Counted from the stretch's first letter, positions 52,996 through 60,726 are shown. The stretch is 64,000 nucleotides of DNA from JABAAE01 sp036336715 (GCA_036336715.1 JAYZFP010000114.1:10177-74176); one strand, 5' to 3'. Numbers and translations: made by a program. Notes: a model not told the origin generated them from the letters alone.

Positions 52996-53940
52996 TCAGG
53001 GATCCACCAATTCGGCAAGTAATGCCCGGGTCCCGATCCCGTAAAAGGTGTATTCAACATCATGCGCCGGATCGAGCGAAACAGCCTGAAACCCCCCCGA
53101 CACCTGCAATTCTAGACTTTCCGCGAAGCGCTGAACATGTTCCAGCCGAATTTCGTTTTCGGCGTTCAAATCAACCAGGGTCAACAGACCGGTAAACGTG
53201 CTCAACAGGTCGGCCAGGGGAATCCTGGAATTGGCCCTCAGTCCGCCTTCATCCGTTTGCATTTCAGCAATCAGGTCAATCGTTCCTTCCACCGAATCCT
53301 CATCGAGAGCCTGCAGGATTTTCAGCGTTCCGATCGCCGCTGCCGTCGGGTTCGTGCCGGCCCGCTTGCTGGCCTTGATTTCCCGGAATCCACCCTCCTG
53401 GTCGTCCCTGCGGGACAGCAGGAACCGGATCACTGCATCCCGGTTTTCTACAGGCACCTCCAGCAATTCGAGGCAGAGAATCACCAGGAAGGTGTGATAG
53501 GTACTGCTGGCAAACCCCTCACTGGACTTGGCAAATCCGCCGTCCTCCCGCCGCAACGAATTCAAAAAACGGGAGACGTTGTCCGTCCAACCGGAATCCG
53601 CCGCTTCGAAAATGTCGATTCCCGCAGAGGCCTCGACCAGTTTCGCACCATAAATCAGGGACAACAGATCGATAATGGAGGTACGGGTCCGCAATTGCGA
53701 ACGCAGAAAGTTACCGGCAGATTCCGCCACTTCGCCGTGCAACTCCCCAAGAATCGCAAGGGACCTGAGCCCGAACCCGGTGTAGTAAAGATCGCTGCCC
53801 CCCTCACGTCCACCGAACCCACCGTCCGGTTTCATCTGTGCCAGCAGGTAGTTCGTGTGGCGCTGCCGAAATGCTTCGGGCAATTTCCCCAACCCGGTGC
53901 CGAGACGAATTGTAAGTTCCTGCAAGTAGGTCGAAGCCAT
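52996..53940 (-). CDS. Cytoplasmic prenyltransferase beta-subunit-like toroid protein
   Basis: A 314-residue protein without signal peptide. Its alpha-alpha repeats resemble the beta subunit of Rab geranylgeranyltransferase: MKPDGGFGGREGGSDLYYTG, LRREDGGFAKSSEGFASSTY, RDDQEGGFREIKASKRAGTN, EMQTDEGGLRANSRIPLADL. The zinc-ligand pattern of true prenyltransferases is not evident by eye (a VEYTFYGIG segment near the C-terminus is the nearest counterpart), so the fold rather than the activity is claimed. It starts 3 bases after the thioesterase stop and precedes two ExbD genes, where TolQ would be expected. Confidence 0.85.
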   Translation of the reverse strand: MASTYLQELTIRLGTGLGKLPEAFRQRHTNYLLAQMKPDGGFGGREGGSDLYYTGFGLRSLAILGELHGEVAESAGNFLRSQLRTRTSIIDLLSLIYGAKLVEASAGIDIFEAADSGWTDNVSRFLNSLRREDGGFAKSSEGFASSTYHTFLVILCLELLEVPVENRDAVIRFLLSRRDDQEGGFREIKASKRAGTNPTAAAIGTLKILQALDEDSVEGTIDLIAEMQTDEGGLRANSRIPLADLLSTFTGLLTLVDLNAENEIRLEHVQRFAESLELQVSGGFQAVSLDPAHDVEYTFYGIGTRALLAELVDP

Positions 53941-53943
53941 CGC

Positions 53944-54387
53944 TCAAATTTTCAGAAATGGAGCCAGCCTGTTGCGTATTCCTTCGGGGACCGGCATGGC
54001 CTCCATCCCCGCCGGCTCCATGCGACAGCAAGCCGCCGTGATGGAACCGGTCGCCACTACCTCGTCACCTGAATTGGCTTCCGAGACATTGCGGATAAAT
54101 TCAAATTGGTACTGCACACTCTTGCCGCCCAGCTTCCCGATGGTAACCCGTACTTCAAATTCATCATCAAATCGCAGTGGGGACCTGTAGTCGCAATGCA
54201 CAGACACTCGTGGCCATGAAATCCGCAATCCATCCACCTCGCACTTCAGCACATTCAACCCCACTGACCTCAGCAGTTCGTGTTCCGACTCCTCCATGTA
54301 GGTAAGGAATGCTGAAAAATGCATGATGCCAGCCGCATCGGTATCACGAAATTCAACTCGATGCCGGGCAACAAAAGGTGCGGTCAT
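53944..54387 (-). CDS. YbgC-like acyl-CoA thioesterase (hotdog fold)
   Basis: A 147-residue hotdog thioesterase that hydrolyses acyl-CoA or acyl-ACP thioesters. The ATG at 54387 has AAGGAT about 8 bases upstream and starts MTAPFVARHRVEFRDTDAAG; the longer frame from 54504 is rejected. The motif FRDTDAAGIMHFSAFLTYME contains the catalytic Asp and surrounding residues typical of the YbgC/4-hydroxybenzoyl-CoA group. In proteobacteria ybgC opens the tol-pal operon; here it opens a unit with two ExbD/TolR genes, which strengthens the comparison. Confidence 0.92.
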   Translation of the reverse strand: MTAPFVARHRVEFRDTDAAGIMHFSAFLTYMEESEHELLRSVGLNVLKCEVDGLRISWPRVSVHCDYRSPLRFDDEFEVRVTIGKLGGKSVQYQFEFIRNVSEANSGDEVVATGSITAACCRMEPAGMEAMPVPEGIRNRLAPFLKI

Positions 54388-54550
54388 GAAAGGGATCCTT
54401 GCGAATTCCGTTAATTTCAGCTCGTCAGAGAGTTCGATGCCATCCAGTATAAGCCGATTGATCGCAGAGAGGCTGTGACTTGGTGAGGCCTTCCCTGTTG
54501 TCAATTCAAAATTCCAGACAAACTCAATGGGTTGATCTCTTTAAAATCAG
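54388..54550. other. Start of the 312-base gap before rpsR
   Basis: The gap 54388-54699 separates the thioesterase operon from rpsR, both on the minus strand. It should contain the operon promoter. The repeat and the rpsR terminator are listed separately. Diverged repeats of an agcaacatc-type unit also occur near 54648-54705. Confidence 0.5.
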
Positions 54551-54586
54551 CGTTTTAAAATCAATCGGCGTTTTAAAATCAATCGG
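54551..54586. repeat. Two perfect tandem copies of an 18-bp unit plus a partial copy
   Basis: Unit cgttttaaaatcaatcgg at 54551 and 54569, preceded by a decayed part copy (54540-54550). It lies between the rpsR terminator and the thioesterase gene. Confidence 0.88.
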
Positions 54587-54591
54587 CGCAT

Positions 54592-54620
54592 AAAAAAACC
54601 TGCTGCAGCAGCAACAGGTT
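54592..54620 (-). terminator. Rho-independent terminator of rpsR
   Basis: On the minus strand AACCTGTTGC/GCAGCAGGTT (54597-54620) forms a 10-bp stem (one G-T pair) with loop TGCT and runs directly into seven T (54598-54592). It lies 80 bases past the rpsR stop. Confidence 0.85.
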
Positions 54621-54699
54621 GCCGACACGTCCAATCGCATCAGTCAGCAACATCGTTTGTCGGTGAGTAAAGTCGTGCTGCCGTTAGCAACATCACTTG

Positions 54700-54972
54700 T
54701 CAGTCACCAACGTAGGGCATCAAAGCCAGGAAGCGGGCCCGTTTGATCGCCTGTTTCACGGCATTCTGGCTGGCAGCCGAACAACCTGTTTTCCTTCTTC
54801 CCACGATTCGACCATGCCGGTTGGTCAGCTTCTTCAGCAGTTCAACATCCTTGTAGTCGACATACATGGGGCGGGGACGTTCACCATCCACCCAGAGAGG
54901 ATCCTTGCGAGCGGACTTTGATTTCCGCTGTTTGGCCCGTTTGCTGCTTTTTCGGGAGCCTTTAAATGCCAA
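54700..54972 (-). CDS. rpsR: 30S ribosomal protein bS18
   Basis: A 90-residue bS18: MAFKGSRKSSKRAKQRKSKS at the start, then KDVELLKKLTNRHGRIVGRR and KTGCSAASQNAVKQAIKRAR. It binds 16S rRNA with bS6 in the platform of the small subunit. The basic N-terminal extension is typical. There is one Cys and no CxxC pair, so it is a zinc-independent form. It is not in the usual rpsF-rpsR-rplI cluster: it stands alone with its own terminator, between the thioesterase operon and a symporter gene. Confidence 0.97.
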   Translation of the reverse strand: MAFKGSRKSSKRAKQRKSKSARKDPLWVDGERPRPMYVDYKDVELLKKLTNRHGRIVGRRKTGCSAASQNAVKQAIKRARFLALMPYVGD

Positions 54973-55063
54973 TTTCGTATTCCTGTTGATGATTTTTGCG
55001 AAACTACTGATTATTCAAATGCATTCCGATATTTCAAGTCAAAATCGGTTTTTCACCCACTCT

Positions 55064-55088
55064 GCCCCTAAAAAGTAGGGGCTTTTTT
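55064..55088 (+). terminator. Orphan rho-independent terminator pointing along the plus strand
   Basis: GCCCCTA/TAGGGGC (55064-55070, 55076-55082) forms a 7-bp stem with a 5-base loop and is followed by six T (55083-55088) on the plus strand. All nearby genes are on the minus strand, so no annotated transcript uses it. It may end an unseen small RNA from 54973-55063, or block antisense transcription. Confidence 0.6.
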
Positions 55089-55126
55089 GATCCGAAGGAC
55101 TGATTTACCCCATTCCATCCTTATTT

Positions 55127-57100
55127 TCAGGCCTTATTTTCGGGGAAGAATCGCGATAAGTGCTGCTCATCCATTCTCGGAGTCATCAGCGAAACCAACA
55201 CCATGGCGGCAGTTGAGGCAAGAATCATCCAAAAGACGGGCATGGTTTCATAACCACCCACCACCACCGAGTAGGAGCGGAACTGGTCGGGCGTTTTCGA
55301 AGTGGAGTAGGCATGATAGAAGAAACCAAGCCAACTGGCTCCAACAGCCAAAACACAGGCATAAGCACCAGCCGTGGTCAGACGTTTCCAGTAAACGCAG
55401 GCAAAGACCAGCGGGAAGAGGGCGGAAAATCCGCTGAAACACCAGACGCCGAGCGTAAACACACTTGTCAAATTTGCCAGGCTGAGAAAATAGGTCACGA
55501 TCACGACGCCAATAATAAAGGCCCGGGCAATCCAAACCTGCTGCTTATCGGAAAACCGGCCCGGCCTGTAGTGGTTGACGATATCCGTTGTGAACATTGT
55601 TCCGATACAGAGGAACTGGCTGTCCAGAGATGACATGATGGCCGCCAGGATACCGGCTGCCAAAAATCCTCCCAGCAAAGCACCTGTCTTGATTTTAACC
55701 AGGTAAACCAGGATACCGTTTGGACTTCCGGCGTAGGGGGTCGTCGTTCCCCAGATCCCGATCAGCACGCAAGGAACCCAGACAATCATGATGAAGATGG
55801 GGTGACAGATTACCGGAGTCTTGAAGGACTTTGCATCCTTGGCAGTCAACCAGTGCTGAAACAGGTGGGGAAACATCCCAACCGAAAGCGGAACAAACAT
55901 GTAAGTCAGGAATTTGAGAAACGACATCTCCTTACGGGTGCGAAATTCCTTGACCTCCTTGAGCGGCTTGATCTTGACGGCCAGGCCGGTCGCTTCTGCC
56001 TGAGCCTCCTTATCTTCTGAGGCCGCGCCCCTGGCAATACGACTCCAGATACCGACCATTGTTTTCAACTTGGTTTCGGGCGTCACCTTTTCGGTAGCGC
56101 CCTGCAAATGGGCCATCAATCCGGATCCTTCGGCTGCCCCCACTCCCGTTTTGTCCTTGGCCCCCAACGCGAATGCCAGAAAGCAAAACGTAACGACACC
56201 GAGGATCATGAAGACAATCGTCTGGAAGGCGTTGGCCCAGGCCGTCCCGCGCATCCCCCCGAAAAAGACATAAATCAGCACAACACCGCAAATCATCAGC
56301 GAACCAAGCCACTTGGGTAAAGCACCATAGGTGGAAGGGGGCTTGGCCAGCGTTTTGGCGACTAATCCATTGATTTCTTTTTCGGAAAGGGCCTGGATCT
56401 GCTGTTCACTCAATTTTTTGTCATCTTTGAGACTCTTGAGAACTCGCTCCCGATAGCCCCAAAGCTCAATAATTTGGGCCTTTGCATTGGCCAGGTTTTT
56501 TTCCACTCCCTCCTCGTTTTCTTCTTTAAGCTCAACAAGGGCAGCCTTGTAAGAGGCTGCGATTTCGGTCGCGGATTCTGCCAGGGGCCGCGCCGTTTTC
56601 GGCAGGGTCTTTTCCTTGGTGGCGAAAGCACCGTCGGTCATCTGGTTCATGACTGTTCCGCCTGCCATGACCCCGATCAGCAGGTAGGGAATGATCAGGC
56701 CGACCAGAATGGGGAACAGAATGATTCCGATAACGTCCGTTTGAAGCCTGTCCCGGAAATACTGAATCTGTGTGGTGTATCCGTAACGCCGTCCCAGCGC
56801 CCAAAGCTTGACTCCGATCATGAAAAAACAAAGGCTGTGGATGATCCCGCTGGAAGAAGCCAGCATGCCATAAACGCCTATCCCCTCCTTCCAGGACTCA
56901 CCGGAAGACCCCACGAGAGCAAAAGCTGTCATCGTGGTACCAAAAATTGACATCAGCAGCAGGAAAGGGCCAATGGAATTGCTGGCCAGCATGTAGTCTT
57001 TCCGGGTACCCCGAAACAGCTTGCTGGCAAAAAATCCCAGGAATAAAAGCAGGGAAAGGTAAACAACAATGATGACAAAGCGCGTCAGTCCGGGGTTCAT
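55127..57100 (-). CDS. Sodium:solute symporter (SSS family) with two large inserts
   Basis: A 657-residue SSS transporter that imports an organic solute with Na+. Family features: KDYMLASNSIGPFLLLMSIF, FALVGSSGESWKEGIGVYGM, GVMAGGTVMNQ, FFGGMRGTAWANAFQT, and AAGILAAIMSSLDSQFLCIG (the Na+-site stretch). Two hydrophilic insertions are unusual. Residues about 157-260 form a Lys/Glu-rich helical segment (ELKEENEEGVEKNLANAKAQ); about 312-393 form a second loop (GAKDKTGVGAAEGSGLM to KEVKEFRTRKEM). They would raise the size above the usual 500-550 residues. The start overlaps the DUF3311 gene by 4 bases. Confidence 0.92.
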   Translation of the reverse strand: MNPGLTRFVIIVVYLSLLLFLGFFASKLFRGTRKDYMLASNSIGPFLLLMSIFGTTMTAFALVGSSGESWKEGIGVYGMLASSSGIIHSLCFFMIGVKLWALGRRYGYTTQIQYFRDRLQTDVIGIILFPILVGLIIPYLLIGVMAGGTVMNQMTDGAFATKEKTLPKTARPLAESATEIAASYKAALVELKEENEEGVEKNLANAKAQIIELWGYRERVLKSLKDDKKLSEQQIQALSEKEINGLVAKTLAKPPSTYGALPKWLGSLMICGVVLIYVFFGGMRGTAWANAFQTIVFMILGVVTFCFLAFALGAKDKTGVGAAEGSGLMAHLQGATEKVTPETKLKTMVGIWSRIARGAASEDKEAQAEATGLAVKIKPLKEVKEFRTRKEMSFLKFLTYMFVPLSVGMFPHLFQHWLTAKDAKSFKTPVICHPIFIMIVWVPCVLIGIWGTTTPYAGSPNGILVYLVKIKTGALLGGFLAAGILAAIMSSLDSQFLCIGTMFTTDIVNHYRPGRFSDKQQVWIARAFIIGVVIVTYFLSLANLTSVFTLGVWCFSGFSALFPLVFACVYWKRLTTAGAYACVLAVGASWLGFFYHAYSTSKTPDQFRSYSVVVGGYETMPVFWMILASTAAMVLVSLMTPRMDEQHLSRFFPENKA

Positions 57101-57339
57101 TCGACCACCTCACTTCCAGTAACGGATCCCTCTTCTTCAGGCTGCACATTGTCGAGCCCCTCAGGCCAGGCAAAAACGGTAGCCAGATACCAGGTGATCC
57201 CGGCACCTACCGAGATCATCGCATGGTAAAAAAGGCCAATCGGCATAAATCCGAAAACCTGCCGGTCGGAATACCAGTACCAGTAGTCCTGGTGAAGAAT
57301 GATCAGGAGGATTACCAGTCCCCAAACTACGTTTTTCAT
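57097..57339 (-). CDS. DUF3311 small membrane protein, symporter partner
   Basis: An 80-residue protein with two membrane helices (VVWGLVILLIILHQDYWYWY and GLFYHAMISVGAGITWYLAT) and an acidic tail. DUF3311 proteins are regularly encoded directly before SSS symporters and are thought to be a small subunit. The 4-base overlap with the symporter gene supports a complex here. It is the first gene of the two-gene unit, with the promoter expected upstream of 57339. Confidence 0.88.
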   Translation of the reverse strand: MKNVVWGLVILLIILHQDYWYWYSDRQVFGFMPIGLFYHAMISVGAGITWYLATVFAWPEGLDNVQPEEEGSVTGSEVVE

Positions 57340-57698
57340 GGGTGGCTCGCGGGTCGGAAGAAAATCTCCAATTGTCGGATCGAATCAATCCGAACAGTCA
57401 ATTGAGGTGGGAGCACCTTTCAGGGTGCCTGTCGAACGCCCAACAGTTTACCTCAACGCCTTGAAGCCGACCAGTAATCCAGCAAACCCGACCGCCAAAC
57501 TTTCATCGCAACCTGCGAAGGGTTTCACATCCCCGTCAATGAATGATGGAGTTCCGAAAAATCGGCCCGCTTGTCAGGAGGCCGGCAGTTCGAGCCATTC
57601 TCCCGGTGAACCGTGTTGATTTTGCACCCGTACTTCAATACAAACAATTTAATTGCATTTACTTAACACCGATCAGTCAATTTATTCAGGAGCCTCTG
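57340..57698. other. Divergent intergenic region
   Basis: 359 bases between the DUF3311/symporter unit (-) and the His-rich lipoprotein gene (+). The last 70 bases before the lipoprotein are AT-rich and probably hold its promoter. An open frame running in from 57543 lacks signal sequence logic and is not accepted. No operator is clear. Confidence 0.5.
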
Positions 57699-58169
57699 AT
57701 GAGGATAATGACCCTTTTTCTGTTGATTTGCGGGCTAGCGCTGTTCCATGCCGGTTGTGGCGGTGAAACAGGGAGTGGTTCGGGCAAAAAGTCAGGCCAC
57801 GACCATGATCACGATCATGACCATGATCATGACCACGGAGATCATATTGGAGCCAACAATCCCCACAAAATTGAGCTGAAAGACGCTCCATTCAATGCCC
57901 TCTGGGAGCACGCGGGAGACCTGGTAACCATCAGGATTGTCGACAACGAGTACAAGAAGGAGGTTGCCATCAAGACGAAGGAACTGGTAGTGGCCGACGA
58001 GGGCGGAAAAAACACCTTCAGCATTCCCGCTTTGAAAGTGGAAAATGGCGAAGCTTCTGTCTTCGAAAAAGAAGACAAAAAGCTCCTGATTATCATGGAC
58101 GCCAAACCAACTTTGACCGTTGAGGTCGACGGTAAAAAACACCAGACAACCATTATTCACATGCACTAG
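57699..58169 (+). CDS. Histidine-rich lipoprotein, probable metal binder
   Basis: A 156-residue lipoprotein. The ATG at 57699 is preceded by AGGAG and opens MRIMTLFLLICGLALFHAGC with the lipobox Cys at residue 20. After a Gly/Ser linker comes the run HDHDHDHDHDHDHGDH (about 33-48), an obvious site for zinc, nickel or copper. The remaining hundred residues (NPHKIELKDAPFNALWEHAG onward) form a beta-rich domain ending QTTIIHMH. It sits in the envelope and may buffer or hand over metal. The neighbouring minus-strand cluster contains FtsX and DUF3299 genes, a combination known from zinc systems. Confidence 0.85.
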   Translation: MRIMTLFLLICGLALFHAGCGGETGSGSGKKSGHDHDHDHDHDHDHGDHIGANNPHKIELKDAPFNALWEHAGDLVTIRIVDNEYKKEVAIKTKELVVADEGGKNTFSIPALKVENGEASVFEKEDKKLLIIMDAKPTLTVEVDGKKHQTTIIHMH

Positions 58170-58589
58170 AATCGGTGTCTGGAAATGATCGCCCGCGATC
58201 CGTTGTGCCTGCAAAACGTGAGCCTGTATCGCGGAGTTATCCTCTCAAGGGGCAAACAGTAACCGCATTATCGGCGAAATCGTGTCAGAGATTTTGCGGA
58301 ATTCCTGTTTGCCCATTCCTGTACGGACCAAGAGTTTTCGGAACAAAATGGTTCGGCTTTCGTTTGGGCAGCGAATGACCGATCAAGTGCACCTGTTGTC
58401 CGACTGCAGTCAACGCGGTTACCCATCCGCGAAACAGAACTAACACCCACGAAGTAGAATTCAATTGTGGGACGCATTTCGACTGGGTTCGGGTACCCGC
58501 ATGTTTGCCGCAATCGGCAAGAGGCGGACGAAAGATTTTCAGCCGGAATGGTGACTCACCCTGGCGGGACGGGACCGCCGGACGGCACA
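58170..58589. other. Intergenic region, no gene supported
   Basis: With the repeat that follows, 482 bases separate the lipoprotein from the pterin dehydratase gene. A GATCG...CGATC mini-palindrome (58187-58200) has no T-run. The open frames here are explained by the repeats and by chance. Confidence 0.5.
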
Positions 58590-58634
58590 CACATTGAAGC
58601 GAATCACATTGAAGCGAATCACATTGACGCGAAT
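58590..58634. repeat. Three tandem copies of a 15-bp unit
   Basis: Unit cacattgaagcgaat at 58590 and 58605 (identical) and 58620 (one change). The array ends 17 bases before the pterin dehydratase ATG, so it lies in the leader or promoter of that gene. Confidence 0.9.
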
Positions 58635-58651
58635 GAAACTGAGGAGAAGCA

Positions 58652-59014
58652 ATGGACATTCAGGATGCACAACAACTTGTACAAAAGAAATGCCTACCCT
58701 GCGAAGGAGGTGTTGAGGCATGCACCCTTCCCGAGGCCGAAAACCAGCTGGAAAAGCTCTCTGGCTGGACGCTGACGAACGAGGGGCAAAGGATCCGGAA
58801 AACATGGCTCGTTAAAAATTTCATGGCGGGCATGGATTTTTTCAACAAAGTTGCCGAAGTCGCGGAACTGGATGGTCATCATCCGGACCTGCATATCGAA
58901 GGTTACCGGAACGTGGCAGTCGAACTCTGGACGCACGCCATCGGCGGGCTGAGCGAAAATGACTTCATCCTGGCCGCGAAAATCGACCAGATTCCGGTCG
59001 AACTGCAGTCCTAG
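58652..59014 (+). CDS. 4a-hydroxytetrahydrobiopterin dehydratase (PCD/DCoH)
   Basis: A 120-residue enzyme that dehydrates 4a-hydroxytetrahydropterin to the quinonoid form, recycling the cofactor of aromatic amino acid hydroxylases. The signature is LDGHHPDLHIEGYRNVAVEL, with the catalytic His pair followed by WTHAIGGLSENDFILAAKID. Length is typical. The N-terminus has CLPC and a further Cys, which is not part of the core. No phenylalanine hydroxylase is nearby, so the true substrate could be another pterin. It is preceded by AGGAG-like GAGGAG 7-10 bases upstream. Confidence 0.94.
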   Translation: MDIQDAQQLVQKKCLPCEGGVEACTLPEAENQLEKLSGWTLTNEGQRIRKTWLVKNFMAGMDFFNKVAEVAELDGHHPDLHIEGYRNVAVELWTHAIGGLSENDFILAAKIDQIPVELQS

Positions 59015-59348
59015 GGTCGTTGGACTTGGCAAGCGGCCGTACGGCAGCGACTGTCGAAGAGTACCGTTCCCTGGAAAGCTTTCCGCTGCATTCGGAGAGA
59101 AGTTGACGATTTGGTCGCAAGCAATCTCCAGGCGGCCATTCCGGGGTCTGCCCCGATCCTGTCTCACCGGGACTCAATTTCCCCAAGCTTGCCAGAGTGA
59201 CCCGACACCTGTCTTGCTGGAAACCATTCTCGCTGAATGACCAGTTTCAGGTCGACACCGCCAAGATCTCAACTGCCGGATGACAGGCTCGCGTCTTGAA
59301 GGCAGGTCCATCCGAACCCAAAACGTGGAGATCTGTTGCACCCGGCGA
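59015..59348. other. Convergent intergenic region, nothing recognised
   Basis: 334 bases between the pterin dehydratase gene (+) and a small minus-strand gene. No strong hairpin with T-run, repeat or gene was seen. Confidence 0.5.
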
Positions 59349-59558
59349 TCAAAAACCGCTGCTTTCTACTTCATCATCGCTTACGACGGCATCGTCCGTA
59401 GCCACTGCCAATTTGATGGCTTCCCGGATACTCCTTGCCATCCACTGATCTTCTTCTCCCGCGACGACCTGTCCTGAGGAAATGTAAGCAGCGTAAATCC
59501 TTGATGCAGCGTGCAGAACAACGGATTCACTGTGCTGTAGTTTTATATGTTTTGCCAT
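59349..59558 (-). CDS. Small hypothetical protein (69 residues)
   Basis: A 69-residue protein beginning MAKHIKLQHSESVVLHAASR; the longer frame from 59714 runs antisense to nothing and lacks a good start. It is predicted helical, with an acidic end (ATDDAVVSDDEVESSGF). It follows the first DUF3299 gene by 13 bases on the same strand and is probably the last gene of that unit. I do not recognise a family, and no catalytic motif is visible. Confidence 0.65.
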   Translation of the reverse strand: MAKHIKLQHSESVVLHAASRIYAAYISSGQVVAGEEDQWMARSIREAIKLAVATDDAVVSDDEVESSGF

Positions 59559-59571
59559 TATGTCGACCTGA

Positions 59572-60033
59572 CTATTTGACTTTGTAACCCTTGAGTTGAT
59601 AGATGGCCCACGGCTTATTATCGGGTCCCATGAATTCACGAATCTGGAACTCCCCCTCAACGGCAATGGGACGCACCGTAAAATCGGTGGAGTTGCCCTT
59701 TTGCATTCGAACAATCATGCAGTCGTAAAGCATGGCTCCCGGACCAAAACAACATTCCATGTTGTCCCTGACCAAAATGAATTGCTTGAGGTCTTTCTGT
59801 TTGAAACTCGGACGAATGTATCCCCGGATCGTGATCCTTTTACCAACGTATTTTTTGATTTCATCGGTGATCATCGATTTCTCGAATTTCTCACCCTTCT
59901 TCATTTTGAATTTGAAGTCGTTAAAGGAAAGATTTTCCTGCGAGACCAGCGGCGAGTTAGCCCCTGCTGCAAAAAGCAGCATCCCCGTGACAGACAGGAG
60001 AGCAAAAAAGCGAAACAAAACATGCCGGGTCAT
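59572..60033 (-). CDS. DUF3299 family exported protein
   Basis: A 153-residue protein with a signal peptide (VLFRFFALLSVTGMLLFAAG). The DUF3299 core is VGKRITIRGYIRPSFKQKDL, then QFILVRDNMECCFGPGAMLY with the paired Cys and CMIVRM. It resembles a small beta-barrel. DUF3299 proteins are found beside FtsX-type ABC permeases in zinc-linked operons of proteobacteria. The start overlaps the next upstream gene by 4 bases (60030-60033), so the two DUF3299 proteins are made together. Confidence 0.88.
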   Translation of the reverse strand: MTRHVLFRFFALLSVTGMLLFAAGANSPLVSQENLSFNDFKFKMKKGEKFEKSMITDEIKKYVGKRITIRGYIRPSFKQKDLKQFILVRDNMECCFGPGAMLYDCMIVRMQKGNSTDFTVRPIAVEGEFQIREFMGPDNKPWAIYQLKGYKVK

Positions 60034-60701
60034 TTGATGTCGTCTGCCGTTATTTCGTAAAGGTACCCCTTGCCCTCATCGTTTCGACTCAACTGCTTGA
60101 GAACCCGAAAGGTACCGGAAAGTTTCCTTAAGCGGGTACTATAGTCGATTTTGCGACCATTTTTAATAGAAACTTTGACAAGATGCGATGGTTCGGGGTC
60201 CCCTCCGAAGCAACATTGGCCAAAATCACCCACCAGGAGGAACTGGCTCAGGTTTTTTTTCTGCTTGCCGGGAAAGGTATACCCTTTAATGAACACTTTT
60301 TTCCCGTTCATCTCCAGTGCCCTGGGTGTGGGACTGTTTCTGTACTTGGGAGCCTTGATTTCGCCGAAAGTCAAACGCGTGTGGTCGGGTGGCACTTCAG
60401 TCAGATAAATGTACGTATGCATGCCTCCGGCGGCGATCAGAGTCGTGCCACAGAAAATCATCCCGAACACCGCCACGTTTGAACCGGTCAACTCCCTCGG
60501 ATAACGCCTGATTCCAAGCATTCCGTAAAAGGAGGCTGCGATTCCCAGCACAGAGAAAAACACGAGCCCGGCGAAAAGGAATCCGAACAGTGAGAGGATT
60601 CCAAAGACGATGGAGAAAATCGCAGCCCGACTGATCGTCCTGTACTCGACCTCTGCGCCGGGGTCATAAGCGTTTGAATGGGATTGCGGGTCCTGGTTCA
60701 T
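60030..60701 (-). CDS. DUF4190-like membrane / DUF3299 fusion protein
   Basis: A 223-residue protein. The N-terminus (about 25-115) has three membrane helices of DUF4190 type (AIFSIVFGILSLFGFLFAGL, VLGIAASFYGMLGIRRYPRE, VAVFGMIFCGTTLIAAGGMH). The C-terminal half is a DUF3299 domain: NGKKVFIKGYTFPGKQKKNL and QFLLVGDFGQCCFGGDPEPS. It thus holds the same CCFG module as the following gene but tethered to the membrane. The pair could bind metal through the vicinal Cys and act with the upstream FtsX permease. A duplicated 12-bp unit precedes the start. Confidence 0.87.
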   Translation of the reverse strand: MNQDPQSHSNAYDPGAEVEYRTISRAAIFSIVFGILSLFGFLFAGLVFFSVLGIAASFYGMLGIRRYPRELTGSNVAVFGMIFCGTTLIAAGGMHTYIYLTEVPPDHTRLTFGEIKAPKYRNSPTPRALEMNGKKVFIKGYTFPGKQKKNLSQFLLVGDFGQCCFGGDPEPSHLVKVSIKNGRKIDYSTRLRKLSGTFRVLKQLSRNDEGKGYLYEITADDIK

Positions 60702-60702
60702 T

Positions 60703-60726
60703 TTTCTTCGCTAATTTCTTCGCTAA
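60703..60726. repeat. Two tandem copies of a 12-bp unit
   Basis: Unit tttcttcgctaa at 60703 and 60715, directly upstream of the DUF4190/DUF3299 start (60701, minus strand), where the ribosome-binding site should be. Confidence 0.8.

Noticed and set aside
58187..58200. GATCG/CGATC palindrome as a terminator after the His-rich lipoprotein
   Set aside because: Stem of 5 bp with no following T-run.
58467..58775. Plus-strand frame with repeated HIEAN units overlapping the pterin dehydratase gene
   Set aside because: The repeat is the 15-bp array and the rest is out of frame with a well-supported gene.
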